A DNA stretch of 35,757 nucleotides, from positions 1 through 35,757 of the forward strand of contig JAEDGN010000019.1 of NCBI GenBank assembly GCA_016297495.1, given 5' to 3'. Source of the DNA: Coprococcus sp. (GTDB taxonomy: Bacteria > Bacillota > Clostridia > Lachnospirales > Lachnospiraceae). Position numbers and translations under genes: made by a program. How positions within the stretch are numbered: position 1 is the stretch's first letter; each line of letters begins with the position of its first letter. Under the pieces are notes generated by a model. It worked only from the letters and a program-made list of their open reading frames with translations. It searched no databases and had not been told where the DNA came from. Below are positions 16,280 to 25,240 of this stretch, piece after piece.

Positions 16280-17742
16280 CCATTTTTCATCTGATTGCTC
16301 AGCTCGTACAATACCTTGTCCAGCGTCTCCAGCGCCGCTTTCTTCGCCATATCCGCAATCTCCTGATTGGCCGCCGTCTTAAGTGCCATCCGCTTATCAG
16401 TGTCAGTTTCTTCTTTAAGAAGTCGGTCATATCGATTGAGCAGTTCATGCCCCTTTGCCATCACCTGCTCCTGATACCGTTCAATGTGGAAGACAGACCT
16501 GCCATAAGATGCGTCTGCCATAGCGGCAATCATACGGCTGGTCCAGTAAAAATTATCTGTAGAAACTGTCCCTGTCGTATTGGCGAGATACTCCGGTGTA
16601 CTCACCACATCTGCATAAAACGGCACCATTACATTAAACGCATTGGATGCATAAGCCACCCACTCAATGGCCTGGCAGTCCTGCTGATAATCCGGCCGCA
16701 TCTGGATCACAGAAAGGAAATCATTCCTGTTAATACCTATGGAACGATAAGCACCCTGCATGGACTTATCCCCATAGGCTCCATATGGGTCATATGGGGT
16801 TCCCTGATAATGGGAAGACAATATGTATTTCACATCCTCCACAGTTACTTTTCTCTCAGGCACCATGCACCACGGCAGATCATCTGAAAGCGGCGAATAC
16901 TCCGCATCTGCTCCATCCCACCGCTTCGTGTGTGGATTCAGACAGCGCAGCATATACCAGGCACGCGGTGTATTATAGACATGATCCGCATCATCATGAC
17001 TGCCAAACACATCTCTTGGATTGATTGCTCCGTCCCAGGACAGATTGAGGTGATTCTCTTCAATAAACTCCCTCATATCAGAAGAACACATATATTCCTT
17101 CTGATCGGTCAGTGCATCCTCCAGGTCAAACTGATCCAGCCCGAGCTGATTCGGCATCACCACATACACATCATCAGGAACACGTCTTGCAATCCAGTGA
17201 TGGCCGCCAATGGTCTCCAGCCACCAGATCTCATCCGCATCCTGAAAAGCAATGCCGTTCATCTCATATGTTCCGTACTGTTCCAACAGACTCCCCAGTC
17301 TCTGTACCCCTTCTCTTGCACTATGTATATATGGAAGCACAATATAGACAATATCCTCTTCTCCAATCCCTCCAGCGATCTCATCCCGGCCATCTTCCGC
17401 CGGATGATACACCTGCAGCGGGTCAGCCCCCAGCACACGGGGATTGGAAGTAATCGTCTCCGTTGCCGTCATGGCAACATGGGCTTCATTCACACCGCTG
17501 GCTGCCCAGATGCCTTCCCCTTCCAGCACATTCGGCATAGCCGTATACCGCATCGGATTCTCCGGAAGTTCAATCTCCACATGGGAAAGCACCGACTTAT
17601 AAATCCGCGGCTGCTCCTCCGGATGAACCACCACGAACTTCTTCGGTGTAAAACGTCCCGATGGTGAATCATCATTTCTCGCAATCATTGTAGAACCATC
17701 ATAACTTGCCTTTTTCCCAACAAGCAATGTTGTACATGGCAT
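16258..17742 (-). CDS. C69-family dipeptidase (PepD-like)
   Basis: A 494-residue Ntn-hydrolase. The N-terminus MPCTTLLVGKKASYDGSTMIARNDD is the C69 hallmark; Cys3 is the likely nucleophile exposed after processing. Downstream landmarks are GIWAASGVNEAHVAMTATET and EIWWLETIGGHHWIARRVPDD, again typical. There is no signal peptide, so it splits dipeptides in the cytosol and complements the M3 peptidase nearby. The ATG at 17742 is chosen since GGGAG lies upstream and it puts Cys at residue 3; an open frame extends 11 codons further. Transcribed alone; its 3' end overlaps the LysR gene. Confidence 0.88.
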   Translation of the reverse strand: MPCTTLLVGKKASYDGSTMIARNDDSPSGRFTPKKFVVVHPEEQPRIYKSVLSHVEIELPENPMRYTAMPNVLEGEGIWAASGVNEAHVAMTATETITSNPRVLGADPLQVYHPAEDGRDEIAGGIGEEDIVYIVLPYIHSAREGVQRLGSLLEQYGTYEMNGIAFQDADEIWWLETIGGHHWIARRVPDDVYVVMPNQLGLDQFDLEDALTDQKEYMCSSDMREFIEENHLNLSWDGAINPRDVFGSHDDADHVYNTPRAWYMLRCLNPHTKRWDGADAEYSPLSDDLPWCMVPERKVTVEDVKYILSSHYQGTPYDPYGAYGDKSMQGAYRSIGINRNDFLSVIQMRPDYQQDCQAIEWVAYASNAFNVMVPFYADVVSTPEYLANTTGTVSTDNFYWTSRMIAAMADASYGRSVFHIERYQEQVMAKGHELLNRYDRLLKEETDTDKRMALKTAANQEIADMAKKAALETLDKVLYELSNQMKNGYARSDA

Positions 17743-17857
17743 TTCAAACATCTCCCTTATTTTATCTTCTGTCAAATGGCATCTTATCTGCCTCAGATAT
17801 TATAACACTGGAAGCATTATACAAGCTATGAATTATTCGCATTTTATAATGAAATCT

Positions 17858-17915
17858 TCTGGCGAGACTTTCCATATTCATATTATGTACCAATCTCTTT
17901 CAGAATTTGATCTAC
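17858..17915 (-). repeat. Copy of the 5' end of the Ser/Thr kinase gene (58 bp, 51 matches)
   Basis: The stretch aligns without gaps to 23841-23898, which covers the leader and first codons of the kinase gene at 22767-23864. Both read GAAAGAGATTGGTACATAA before an ATG, then MNMExLAR on the minus strand. After this the sequences part, and the frame here ends after 39 codons at about 17765. It is a truncated paralogue start or a recombination scar, immediately upstream of the C69 gene. Confidence 0.75.
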
Positions 17916-18061
17916 TTATGAGAACCGTTCATAAACATCCAAAATATGCTTATTTTTGCTTCTCCCGTATTCAGGGCCACATTGTAGACCACCATTCCAT
18001 AAACCATAATCATGGCCATAATTATTGTAAATACTACATCCTGAAATTTGTTTTTTGGCAT
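17912..18061 (-). pseudogene. DUF2798-like membrane protein, N-terminal fragment
   Basis: A 49-residue frame with a perfect ribosome site (AAAGGAGG) begins MPKNKFQDVVFTIIMAMIMV and continues YGMVVYNVALNTG. This is the first transmembrane helix of the DUF2798 family (normally 150 residues or more, in four helices). The match to the family is lost after about residue 40, and the frame stops at 17912 exactly where the copied kinase leader begins. So the gene was cut by the same rearrangement. A short functional peptide cannot be excluded. Confidence 0.6.
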
Positions 18062-18065
18062 AAAA

Positions 18066-18119
18066 AATCCTCCTTTGATAACTAAGAAAATGTGTTGTTC
18101 GTTATCAATCCGGAGGATT
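18066..18119 (-). promoter_or_regulatory. Hairpin that would cover the ribosome site of the DUF2798 fragment
   Basis: An inverted repeat with 17-19-nt arms (18066-18082 and 18101-18119; AATCCTCC...GATAAC with GTTATCAA...GGAGGATT). On the minus strand the downstream arm is the Shine-Dalgarno itself (AAAGGAGGATT), and TTTTT follows just before the ATG. It can therefore act as a terminator or as a translation-blocking stem. Confidence 0.6.
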
Positions 18120-18121
18120 GT

Positions 18122-18402
18122 GCGTTTCCAATTTAAACCATCTTATATTTGCGACGGTAGTATAACATATATTTCAATATAATGTAATACCCTTTTTATA
18201 ATGATAAACTATGACTATGCCATTGTATAAATAAAGTAAGCATCTTATTCTCAAAGACATGAAATAATTAGATGAAGAAACTAACCATCCCTTCTGTCAT
18301 TCTTTTTATTCAAGTCAATCTAACTATTAATTTAGTTATATTCTACAAAATATGCATTATATTTCAAAGGCCAAATGTCCTTTTTTCACAATTTTTCAAT
18401 CT
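18122..18402. other. AT-rich intergenic stretch without recognised genes
   Basis: No plausible coding region, RNA gene or strong hairpin is seen here. It lies between the DUF2798 fragment hairpin and the terminator of the HAD gene. Confidence 0.5.
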
Positions 18403-18441
18403 AAAAAAAGCCAGTGTAAACGATTATCCGTTATCACTGGC
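18403..18441 (-). terminator. Intrinsic terminator after the HAD phosphatase gene
   Basis: Minus-strand stem GCCAGTG / CACTGGC (18435-18441 with 18410-18416), extended by an inner near-match, then seven T at 18409-18403. It lies 45 bp beyond the HAD stop codon. Confidence 0.8.
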
Positions 18442-18485
18442 TCAATAATCCCATTACTTCAGTTTTGTTTTCAGATGCACAATAT

Positions 18486-19283
18486 TTAAATAAGTGTGCT
18501 CACTTTTTCGAGTTCCGGTATATCTCCAATTCCGCTGCATACAAGACGCGGTCTGTATGGGAAAGTTTCTATCATATCACGGGTTGTCACACCGGATAAT
18601 ACAAGAACCGTATCAAGGCCTGACTCAATGCCCGCCACAATATCTGTGTCCATACGATCTCCTATGATGGCTGCTTCCTCGGAATGAACTCCCAGAATAC
18701 GCAGACCGGTACGCATCATCAGTGCATTCGGTTTACCCACATAATAGGCCTGCTTGCCCGTTGCCAGTTCAATCGGTGCCATCAGTGCACGGCAGGCTGG
18801 CACAATACCTGTTTCTATCGGTCCCGTCAGATCATAATTCGTTCCAATCAATTTTGCGCCTTCATTGACAAATCTTGTCGCCTTAATAATATGATCATAG
18901 CAATAATTGTCAGCCTCACCAATAATGACATAATCCGGATTAATCTCATTCACTGTAATTCCCGCATCGTAGAGCGCATTCTGCAGTCCATGCTCTCCCA
19001 CCGCATAGGCACTGGCCTCAGGCATCTGACTGGAAATAAAAGCTGCCGTTGCCAGAGCACTTGTATAAAAATGCTTCTGGTCAACAGCAAGTCCCATCCA
19101 CTCCAGTTTTTTCTGCAGTTCTCTTGGTGTATAACGACTGGAATTCGTCAGGAAAAGGAACTCTTTTTCTTCCTCATACAGCCATTCCACAAATTCCCTG
19201 GCCCCCGGCAGCAGTCTGTTTCCATGATAAATAACACCATCCATATCAATAATAAAACCTTTTTTATTTCTTAACTGTTCCAT
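18486..19283 (-). CDS. HAD-IIA family hydrolase (NagD/AraL-like phosphatase)
   Basis: A 265-residue HAD phosphatase. Motif I is DMDGVIYHG (nucleophile Asp in FIIDMDGV, about 13-18), motif II is LTNSSRYTPRELQ, and the C2a cap lies between, followed by KPNALMMRTGLR (motif III Lys) and IGDRMDTDIVAGIESGLDTVLVLSG (motif IV). It is expected to dephosphorylate sugar or nucleotide monophosphates in the cytosol; the actual substrate is unknown. The ATG at 19283 has GGAGGATTT in front; a 25-codon extension upstream is rejected as it runs over an AT-rich promoter-like stretch. Single-gene unit with the terminator at 18403-18441. Confidence 0.87.
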   Translation of the reverse strand: MEQLRNKKGFIIDMDGVIYHGNRLLPGAREFVEWLYEEEKEFLFLTNSSRYTPRELQKKLEWMGLAVDQKHFYTSALATAAFISSQMPEASAYAVGEHGLQNALYDAGITVNEINPDYVIIGEADNYCYDHIIKATRFVNEGAKLIGTNYDLTGPIETGIVPACRALMAPIELATGKQAYYVGKPNALMMRTGLRILGVHSEEAAIIGDRMDTDIVAGIESGLDTVLVLSGVTTRDMIETFPYRPRLVCSGIGDIPELEKVSTLI

Positions 19284-19412
19284 AAATCCTCCATAATCTG
19301 ATTGCTGTTTTTCTAAATAATTATAGATTCTTTTATTATTTGGCACTATCAAAAGCATCTGTAAAAAAGGTAAAATTTATGTATGGAATAAAAAAGCGAC
19401 TCTCCTCCCCCC

Positions 19413-20333
19413 CTATTCAAAATGTAATGTCATCATATCGGTAGCTGCAACATCTTCCCATGTATCAGCATCCACAATCCGCAGCGAAAACTCAATCTCA
19501 TGAATCTCATCAATATTTTCAATTCCCAGATCGCTTAAATCAAGGATGGACATGCCTTGTACCGCCCGCTTGCCAGGCTGCATATCACTCCACAGGCTCA
19601 CATCTTCCATGTATCCGTTGACGCTGACATTTTCTGCATATACACTTAAAGCCCGATCTGTATTATTTTCCATATAGAATACCACACTTCCGCTCCAGAC
19701 CAGATCATCCTTCAATCCTTTGCAGATCACACGAACACCATTGGAATCATACATCACATCGCCCGTATCATCTACTGTCTGCACAAAATCCGCACCGGCA
19801 GAGGTTGTCAATGTCACCAGCTGGGATGTATCTATTTCTTCCCAGGTCTCATTATCAGAAACAACCAGGAAAAATTCAATTTCTGCGATGGTATCGATTC
19901 CGCACTCTTCCAGCTCCGAAGCATACAGACAAATGTTATCATTGGCAGCTTTGCCTGCAGCTACCTCCACATACAGGCCCGCCTGCGACATCACATAATC
20001 ATTCACAGAAATATCCTTCGCCGTAATCAGAACATCCTGATCAGTAGTATTCTGTATATTCAGGGATACGTTGGTTCCCATTAATCCACTGTCTATTCCC
20101 CTGGCGGTAACAATGATTCCATTGTTGTTATAAATCTCTTTTTCATCCAATGTTACCTCTGATGAACCCGCAGTTATAGTTTCTTCCTCTGATACTGTTT
20201 CGGTGTCTTCCGTTGCAGCCACCCCGGAATCCGGTTTGACATCACTTGGTGTCTTACTTTCTGATCCACAGCCTGCCAGCATAGTTGAAAAAACTACAGC
20301 TGCTAAAATCATTGCTAATACTTTCTTTTTCAT
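19413..20333 (-). CDS. Surface lipoprotein with two copies of a beta-rich domain
   Basis: A 306-residue lipoprotein. The signal peptide MKKKVLAMILAAVVFSTML ends at the lipobox LAGC (Cys22 would be lipidated), followed by a Ser/Thr/Glu-rich linker. Two homologous halves of about 105 residues follow: the first starts YNNNGIIVTARGIDS and ends DNETWEEID; the second starts YDSNGVRVICKGLKD and ends DADTWEDVAATD. Both share ENxTD-like and DISVN/ENVSVN stretches and EIEFxLxVxDxxTWE. This is an internal duplication of an immunoglobulin-like extracellular domain. Function is not known. The ATG at 20333 follows GGGGAAG; seven upstream codons have no site. Confidence 0.8.
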   Translation of the reverse strand: MKKKVLAMILAAVVFSTMLAGCGSESKTPSDVKPDSGVAATEDTETVSEEETITAGSSEVTLDEKEIYNNNGIIVTARGIDSGLMGTNVSLNIQNTTDQDVLITAKDISVNDYVMSQAGLYVEVAAGKAANDNICLYASELEECGIDTIAEIEFFLVVSDNETWEEIDTSQLVTLTTSAGADFVQTVDDTGDVMYDSNGVRVICKGLKDDLVWSGSVVFYMENNTDRALSVYAENVSVNGYMEDVSLWSDMQPGKRAVQGMSILDLSDLGIENIDEIHEIEFSLRIVDADTWEDVAATDMMTLHFE

Positions 20334-20443
20334 ACGCTTCCCCTGCCTCATCACTTAATTTATCCCCTGTTTCTACAGGAGATATAAGAAAGTTTACCAT
20401 ATGACTCGTTGACAATGGGGTGCGCTCAGCACTCTTTTTAAGT

Positions 20444-22681
20444 TTATTTTCTCAAGTATCTTGCAGTAATTGTATCGCCGTTCGCAATCATTTCTCCTGG
20501 TGTGCCTGTGAATACAACCTCTCCGCCCTTTGATCCACCCTCCGGGCCAATGTCTATGATGTAGTCAGCAAGTTTCATAACATCTGTGTTATGCTCAATG
20601 ACAATAACCGTATTACCACGTTCAACAAAGGATTCAAGTATGTCAACAACCTTTTCTATATCCGCGATATGTAATCCGGTTGTTGGCTCATCCAGAATAT
20701 AGATATTGCCTTTTTTCTTTATATTCTGTGCAAGTTTAACTCTCTGGCGTTCACCGCCTGAGAAGGTGGATAGTGGCTGACCGAGTGAAATATACGAAAG
20801 CCCAACTTCCATGAGTGCACGAAGCATTGAAGAAATCTTTTTGTTATACGCAAAGAAAGGCACAGCCTCCTCAACGCTCATATTCAGAACATCAACAATC
20901 GTCTTGCCGTTAACAGTATATTGGAGTGCCTCATCGCTGTAACGAGTACCTTTACAATACTCACAGACAGTTGTTACAGGTTCCATAAATACAAGCTCGG
21001 TGGTTATCATTCCCCGTCCTTTACAATGAGGGCAGGCACCCTTACCGTTAAAGGTAAATAAACCTCTGTCCGCATTGTTTTCAGCGGCAAAAACCTTTCT
21101 GATTTCATCAAAAAAACCAAGGAAGGTGCATACGGTTGAGCGGCCTGTTGCCGTAACGGCACTCTGGTCAATCAGCACAACCTGCTCCTCATATTGCTTT
21201 GCAAAAACCTCACGAATAAGTGATGATTTACCACTGCCTGCAACACCTGTAACAACCGTCATAATGCCCAGCGGAATATCAACATCCACATTTTTGAGAT
21301 TATGAATATTGGCATTTCTAATTGGAAGAAAGCCCTTTGGCTGACGCACTTTTTCCTTTACCTTAATCTCCGATGAAAGAGCATTGCCTGTTTTGGTTCC
21401 ACTAATCAGCAGGTCTTCATAGCTGCCCTGGAATAAAACCTGTCCGCCATTTTTACCAGCCAATGGTCCAATATCGATAACCTCATCAGCAATGCTGATA
21501 ATATCCTTATCATGCTCAACAACAAGAACCGTATTCCCCTTGTCACGCAGTTTTTTCAATAGTCTTGACATTCTGTGCACATCTCTTGGATGCATACCTG
21601 TGCTTGGCTCATCAAATATGTAAATCATTCCGCAAAGGGAACTGCCCATATATCGCACGAGCTTAAGACGTTGTGCCTCACCACCTGAAAGCGTTGCGCT
21701 TTCTCTATTCATAAACAGATAAGGCAGACCAATATCTATCATTCGATCAAGGGATGCCTTCAGCTGTTCAACAATTGAGGCCGCACGTTCATCGTGGATG
21801 TCCTCAAGCACCTTTCGAAGCTCGGAAAACTCCATCATACACATATCATAAATATTGTATCCGTTTATTTTGCAGGACAGAGCAGTGTCATTAAGACGCT
21901 TTCCCTTACAATCAGGACACTCGCATTCATATAAAAATTTTGCAATCTTCTTTAGTGTATAGTCAGTTTGTTCTTCAGCACCTTTCATAAGAACCAGTCT
22001 TTTGAATTGGTTGTAAACGCCCTCAAGCTTTTTGTCTAAACGCTCTCCGCCCCTTGTTCTGCTGCCATAAAGAAGAATGTTTTGCTCTTCCTCTGTCAAA
22101 TCCTTCCACTTAACATCCGTTCTAAAATACTCCGGTCGTCTGTATATCTTCCAATAATAATTGCCATTACCAAAGGCAGGGAGATTGAAGAAGCCTTCGT
22201 CATATGTTTTATCGGCCTCGATGACATTGGTTATATCCAAATCCATAATCTTGCCGATACCTGCACAGGTTTGGCACATACCATTAGGATTGTTAAATGA
22301 AAAATAGGATGCAGGTCCAACGGCCGGTGTACCGATTCTTGAAAACATCAAACGCAGAAGCGAATACATATCGCTGATTGTACCAACTGTTGACCTTGCA
22401 TTTCCACCAAGCTGAGATTGGTCGATGATAACAGATGAATTAAGATTATCAATCAATTCTACATTTGGCTTTTCATACTTCGGCAATCTTCCTCTAACCC
22501 AGGCACTATATGTTTCATTCATCTGACGCTGACTTTCAGCAGCAACTGTATCAAAAACAATGCTTGATTTACCAGAGCCTGATACACCTGTAAAAACAAC
22601 AATCTTATTTTTGGGAATATCAAGAGAAATGTTTTTAAGATTATTCTGCTTTAAACCTCTGATTTTAATAGGTTCTGACAT
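20444..22681 (-). CDS. Short UvrA-like ABC ATPase (UvrA2-type)
   Basis: A 745-residue protein with two UvrA-type ABC modules. Module 1 has Walker A GVSGSGKSS, signature LSGGEAQRLKL and Walker B IYIFDEPSTG. Module 2 has GVAGSGKSS, FSGGERQRVKL and IYILDEPTTG. Zinc-finger cysteine pairs include CQTCAG, CECPDCKG, CPHCKGRG and CEYCKG. E. coli UvrA has about 940 residues; the missing part is the UvrB-binding region, as in the drug-resistance/UvrA2 group. It probably binds DNA and may give tolerance to DNA-acting compounds rather than normal excision repair. The ATG at 22681 follows AAGGAGG; a 21-codon upstream extension is rejected. No partner is adjacent. Confidence 0.85.
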   Translation of the reverse strand: MSEPIKIRGLKQNNLKNISLDIPKNKIVVFTGVSGSGKSSIVFDTVAAESQRQMNETYSAWVRGRLPKYEKPNVELIDNLNSSVIIDQSQLGGNARSTVGTISDMYSLLRLMFSRIGTPAVGPASYFSFNNPNGMCQTCAGIGKIMDLDITNVIEADKTYDEGFFNLPAFGNGNYYWKIYRRPEYFRTDVKWKDLTEEEQNILLYGSRTRGGERLDKKLEGVYNQFKRLVLMKGAEEQTDYTLKKIAKFLYECECPDCKGKRLNDTALSCKINGYNIYDMCMMEFSELRKVLEDIHDERAASIVEQLKASLDRMIDIGLPYLFMNRESATLSGGEAQRLKLVRYMGSSLCGMIYIFDEPSTGMHPRDVHRMSRLLKKLRDKGNTVLVVEHDKDIISIADEVIDIGPLAGKNGGQVLFQGSYEDLLISGTKTGNALSSEIKVKEKVRQPKGFLPIRNANIHNLKNVDVDIPLGIMTVVTGVAGSGKSSLIREVFAKQYEEQVVLIDQSAVTATGRSTVCTFLGFFDEIRKVFAAENNADRGLFTFNGKGACPHCKGRGMITTELVFMEPVTTVCEYCKGTRYSDEALQYTVNGKTIVDVLNMSVEEAVPFFAYNKKISSMLRALMEVGLSYISLGQPLSTFSGGERQRVKLAQNIKKKGNIYILDEPTTGLHIADIEKVVDILESFVERGNTVIVIEHNTDVMKLADYIIDIGPEGGSKGGEVVFTGTPGEMIANGDTITARYLRK

Positions 22682-22766
22682 ACAATACGCCTCCTTTTTC
22701 AAGAACAATATACACCCTTCCCTTATATGGAGAGTCAAGAACAAAAATGTATTTTCTCCCTTTTTA

Positions 22767-23864
22767 TCAAGAAAAAAGCAATACCATCAGCATCAGGAGA
22801 ATGATTAATATAACCACAGAATAAAGAACACAGCCTGCCAGTTTCATCCACCATTTTCCGGACTTCAATAATGGCAGATGCTCATGAATACTCATATAGT
22901 TAAAGCAGATCAAAACCGTCAGAAGCAGCCAGACGAATGCCGTCAGACGATTCAGAAGCAATTCTGCTCCAACTGCCGGAACTCCTGCTCCATCGGTCAC
23001 CTCCATGGTAAAACATATCCATATCAAAAACCCATATCCTAAAAAACCAATGATCATCCTCCACGGCTTCAGAGACCGGAACCCCGGCGGCAGAAATTTC
23101 ACCATGGGCCTTCTATACAGGCTCTCAGTTTGTTCCCGTGGACTACATTCTCCGATTTCCTCAATATCCTGAATCAGTTCACAAACTGACTGATATCTTC
23201 TGTCAGGCTCAAACATTATACACTTCCGAACGATCTCACCCGCCCGGCCGGGACACAGCTGCTGTACAGGACTCGTGCCTGTCAGCATAAGATGAAACAA
23301 CAATCCCAGCGCATAAATATCCGTACGTACATCAGTCTGTTTGAAGCCAAACTGTTCCGGTGCTGCAAAATCCTTCGTACCTAGATACTCCGTATCCATG
23401 ACAGCAGCTTCCACGTAATATCGTGCCGTATCTAAATCAACGATTTTCCAGACACCGTCTTTATCCAGCATAATATTTCCCGGTTTCAAATCTCTGTGAA
23501 TCACTGACGGACTCTGACTATGCAAAAAATCAACTCCCTCACAGATGTCTTTCATCACCATCTGCGCCTCATGCAGATCCAGTCTTCCCTTTGTTTCCAG
23601 ATACTCTTCCAGAGTATCCCCGTCCACATACTCTTCAATTACGTACAAGGTATCCGTATCCTCCACAAGCTCATAAATTGCCGGAAAATGTTTTGGTTTT
23701 TCACACATTACAAGCTCATAAATATCCTTTTTATACGTATGCAGTACTTTTTTTACATATATTTTTTGTGTATCGGTTCTCATCACCAGCGTAACATGCT
23801 CCCGATTTCTCACCGGTGCAAGTTCCTGATAATAAGATAATCTGGCCAGGTTCTCCATATTCAT
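22767..23864 (-). CDS. Membrane-anchored Ser/Thr protein kinase
   Basis: A 365-residue kinase. The N-lobe Lys is in IYVKKVL (about 38), the Glu of the C-helix region follows, the catalytic loop HRDLKPGN is at 123-130, and the APE motif appears as FAAPEQFG. The DFG motif is replaced by DLD (143-145, KIVDLDTARYY), a common variant in small Clostridia kinases. From about residue 270 three hydrophobic helices follow (GFLGYGFLIWICF, TAFVWLLLTVLICF, LYSVVILIILLMLMVLLF), so the C-terminus is in the membrane and the kinase domain faces the cytosol. The ATG at 23864 is used; a second ATG is two codons on. It diverges from the gene at 23946. Confidence 0.87.
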   Translation of the reverse strand: MNMENLARLSYYQELAPVRNREHVTLVMRTDTQKIYVKKVLHTYKKDIYELVMCEKPKHFPAIYELVEDTDTLYVIEEYVDGDTLEEYLETKGRLDLHEAQMVMKDICEGVDFLHSQSPSVIHRDLKPGNIMLDKDGVWKIVDLDTARYYVEAAVMDTEYLGTKDFAAPEQFGFKQTDVRTDIYALGLLFHLMLTGTSPVQQLCPGRAGEIVRKCIMFEPDRRYQSVCELIQDIEEIGECSPREQTESLYRRPMVKFLPPGFRSLKPWRMIIGFLGYGFLIWICFTMEVTDGAGVPAVGAELLLNRLTAFVWLLLTVLICFNYMSIHEHLPLLKSGKWWMKLAGCVLYSVVILIILLMLMVLLFS

Positions 23865-23945
23865 TTTATGTACCAATCTCTTTCAAAATTTGATATACTA
23901 ATATTACATGACAATCCATCTGTTGATTTCCAAATAAGAGGATGA

Positions 23946-24389
23946 ATGATGATGAGCAAAAGCAGCAGTAATTTAAAAAAAGAATTAGACCGCCTGGACA
24001 ACTCCGTTGCCGCTTTCAAGGAGTTCTGCAGGCGCAATCCGGAGGAAAGAAAGTTCAATAGTCTCAGTGACTTTCTCAATCAATATATGGCGGACCATCC
24101 AACGCTTGTGCAAAAAGAAGTTGTTAAAAAGGCAAATGCGTCCAAAGACTATGCCAACCAGTATTTTAACGGACATCGTCAGCATCCGGATAAATATAAG
24201 CTGCTGCCTTTGTGCATTGCCATGGGTATGAACATCAAAGATACCAACCGTGCCCTGATGCTTGCCGGTCAGGCACAGTTAAATATTCATGACCACAGGG
24301 ATGCAGCCATCATATTTTGTATCAATCATCAATACACCATCGAGCAAACCAATGAATTCCTGCTGTCAAATAAAATGAACAGCCTTTAG
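23946..24389 (+). CDS. Hypothetical protein paired with the Ser/Thr kinase
   Basis: A 147-residue, lysine-rich soluble protein, helical throughout. The middle part (KEVVKKANASKDYANQYFNG...) resembles a helix-turn-helix of the XRE sort, and the end RDAAIIFCINHQYTIEQTNEFLL is a motif I recall from small Firmicutes regulators, but no family is named with confidence. AAGAGG lies just before the ATG at 23946; ATG codons at 23949 and 23952 are equally possible. It is divergent from the kinase gene with 81 bp between, so it may be a regulator or a substrate of that kinase. This is inference. Confidence 0.6.
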   Translation: MMMSKSSSNLKKELDRLDNSVAAFKEFCRRNPEERKFNSLSDFLNQYMADHPTLVQKEVVKKANASKDYANQYFNGHRQHPDKYKLLPLCIAMGMNIKDTNRALMLAGQAQLNIHDHRDAAIIFCINHQYTIEQTNEFLLSNKMNSL

Positions 24390-24502
24390 TTCCCGTAATA
24401 CAATACCGGATTGATCTGATGCTGTACAAAAATTCTTCTATCACTGCCCTTTAATTAGAATACTCTTTATTTTTACAAAATGCAAATATAAAATGGGGCG
24501 GA

Positions 24503-24913
24503 TTAATCTGATATAATCTCCGAATATATATCAGCCATAATCTCTACCTGATTTCCTTCCGGATCAAGTATACAACTTTCATAATAGCCATCACCTGTTG
24601 TACGAGGACCACTTATTACTTCATATCCGTCATTCTTTATTTTCTCAGTAATTCTATCCACATCCTCTTTCCCGCCAACTGCAAATGCAATATGTATAAA
24701 TCCTGTTCGCTTTCTATATTTTTCTACATCATCCATTTCAGTGTTATGCATTAATTCCAACCTTGCCCCATCCTGAAATTTCAGAAAATAAGAACTAAAA
24801 CCAATCTCTTCATGTATATATTTATCTCCTGCTTTTGCGTCAAAATAGATTTCAAAAAAATCTTTCTCTTTTTCCAGATTATTTACATACATTGCAATAT
24901 GATCTATACGCAT
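24503..24913 (-). CDS. VOC-superfamily (glyoxalase I-like) protein
   Basis: A 136-residue protein with two beta-alpha-beta-beta-beta units. Candidate metal ligands are His5 in RIDHIAMYV, Glu in ARLELMHN, His in GFIHIAFAV and Glu in GNQVEIMAD, so a His-Glu-His-Glu set is present. It could be a lactoylglutathione-lyase-like enzyme, a methylmalonyl-CoA epimerase-like enzyme, or an antibiotic-binding protein. The substrate is not known. GGGGGTTAAG precedes the ATG at 24913. Upstream open frame is not used. Confidence 0.8.
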   Translation of the reverse strand: MRIDHIAMYVNNLEKEKDFFEIYFDAKAGDKYIHEEIGFSSYFLKFQDGARLELMHNTEMDDVEKYRKRTGFIHIAFAVGGKEDVDRITEKIKNDGYEVISGPRTTGDGYYESCILDPEGNQVEIMADIYSEIISD

Positions 24914-25134
24914 AATCTTAACCCCCATTATATACAGATACAAAGTATGACAATTCTGCAGATACATCCCCCGCTGTATCATAGATCCATTATAACTACC
25001 TATCGTTCGTTAGTCTACGACAAATATGTTTTCCTTCAGCGGGTCTCCGGGGATCTTGAAGTTGTAGGAGCCATGGATAAAGCACTGGGATAATATCAAC
25101 CACAAAAGCATATAATATCCTTAGAAAAGAAAAG

Positions 25135-25240
25135 TGCAACAAGTTGCAAAAATCTTTTCTAAAACAAAGCAGTATATTGATTTTTGAGTGCCATCTGGAT
25201 ATAATAGAAAGGAAAACTGCAACAAGTTGCAAAAATCTTT
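25135..25240 (+). promoter_or_regulatory. Promoter flanked by two 23-bp operator-like repeats
   Basis: Two identical 23-bp copies (25135-25157 and 25218-25240) each start with the palindrome TGCAAC-AA-GTTGCA and continue AAAATCTTT. Between them lies TTGATT (25177-25182), 17 bp, TATAAT (25200-25205). The downstream copy covers the start of the transcript and lies just before the AAGGAGG site of the ATPase gene. An earlier TATAAT at 25111-25116 stands upstream of the first copy. This is the layout of autorepression, possibly with looping. Confidence 0.65.

Noticed and set aside
24990..25095. Possible small gene or gene remnant (plus strand, ending VGAMDKALG)
   Set aside because: No ribosome site, no family match, and it leads directly into promoter-like sequence; not supported.
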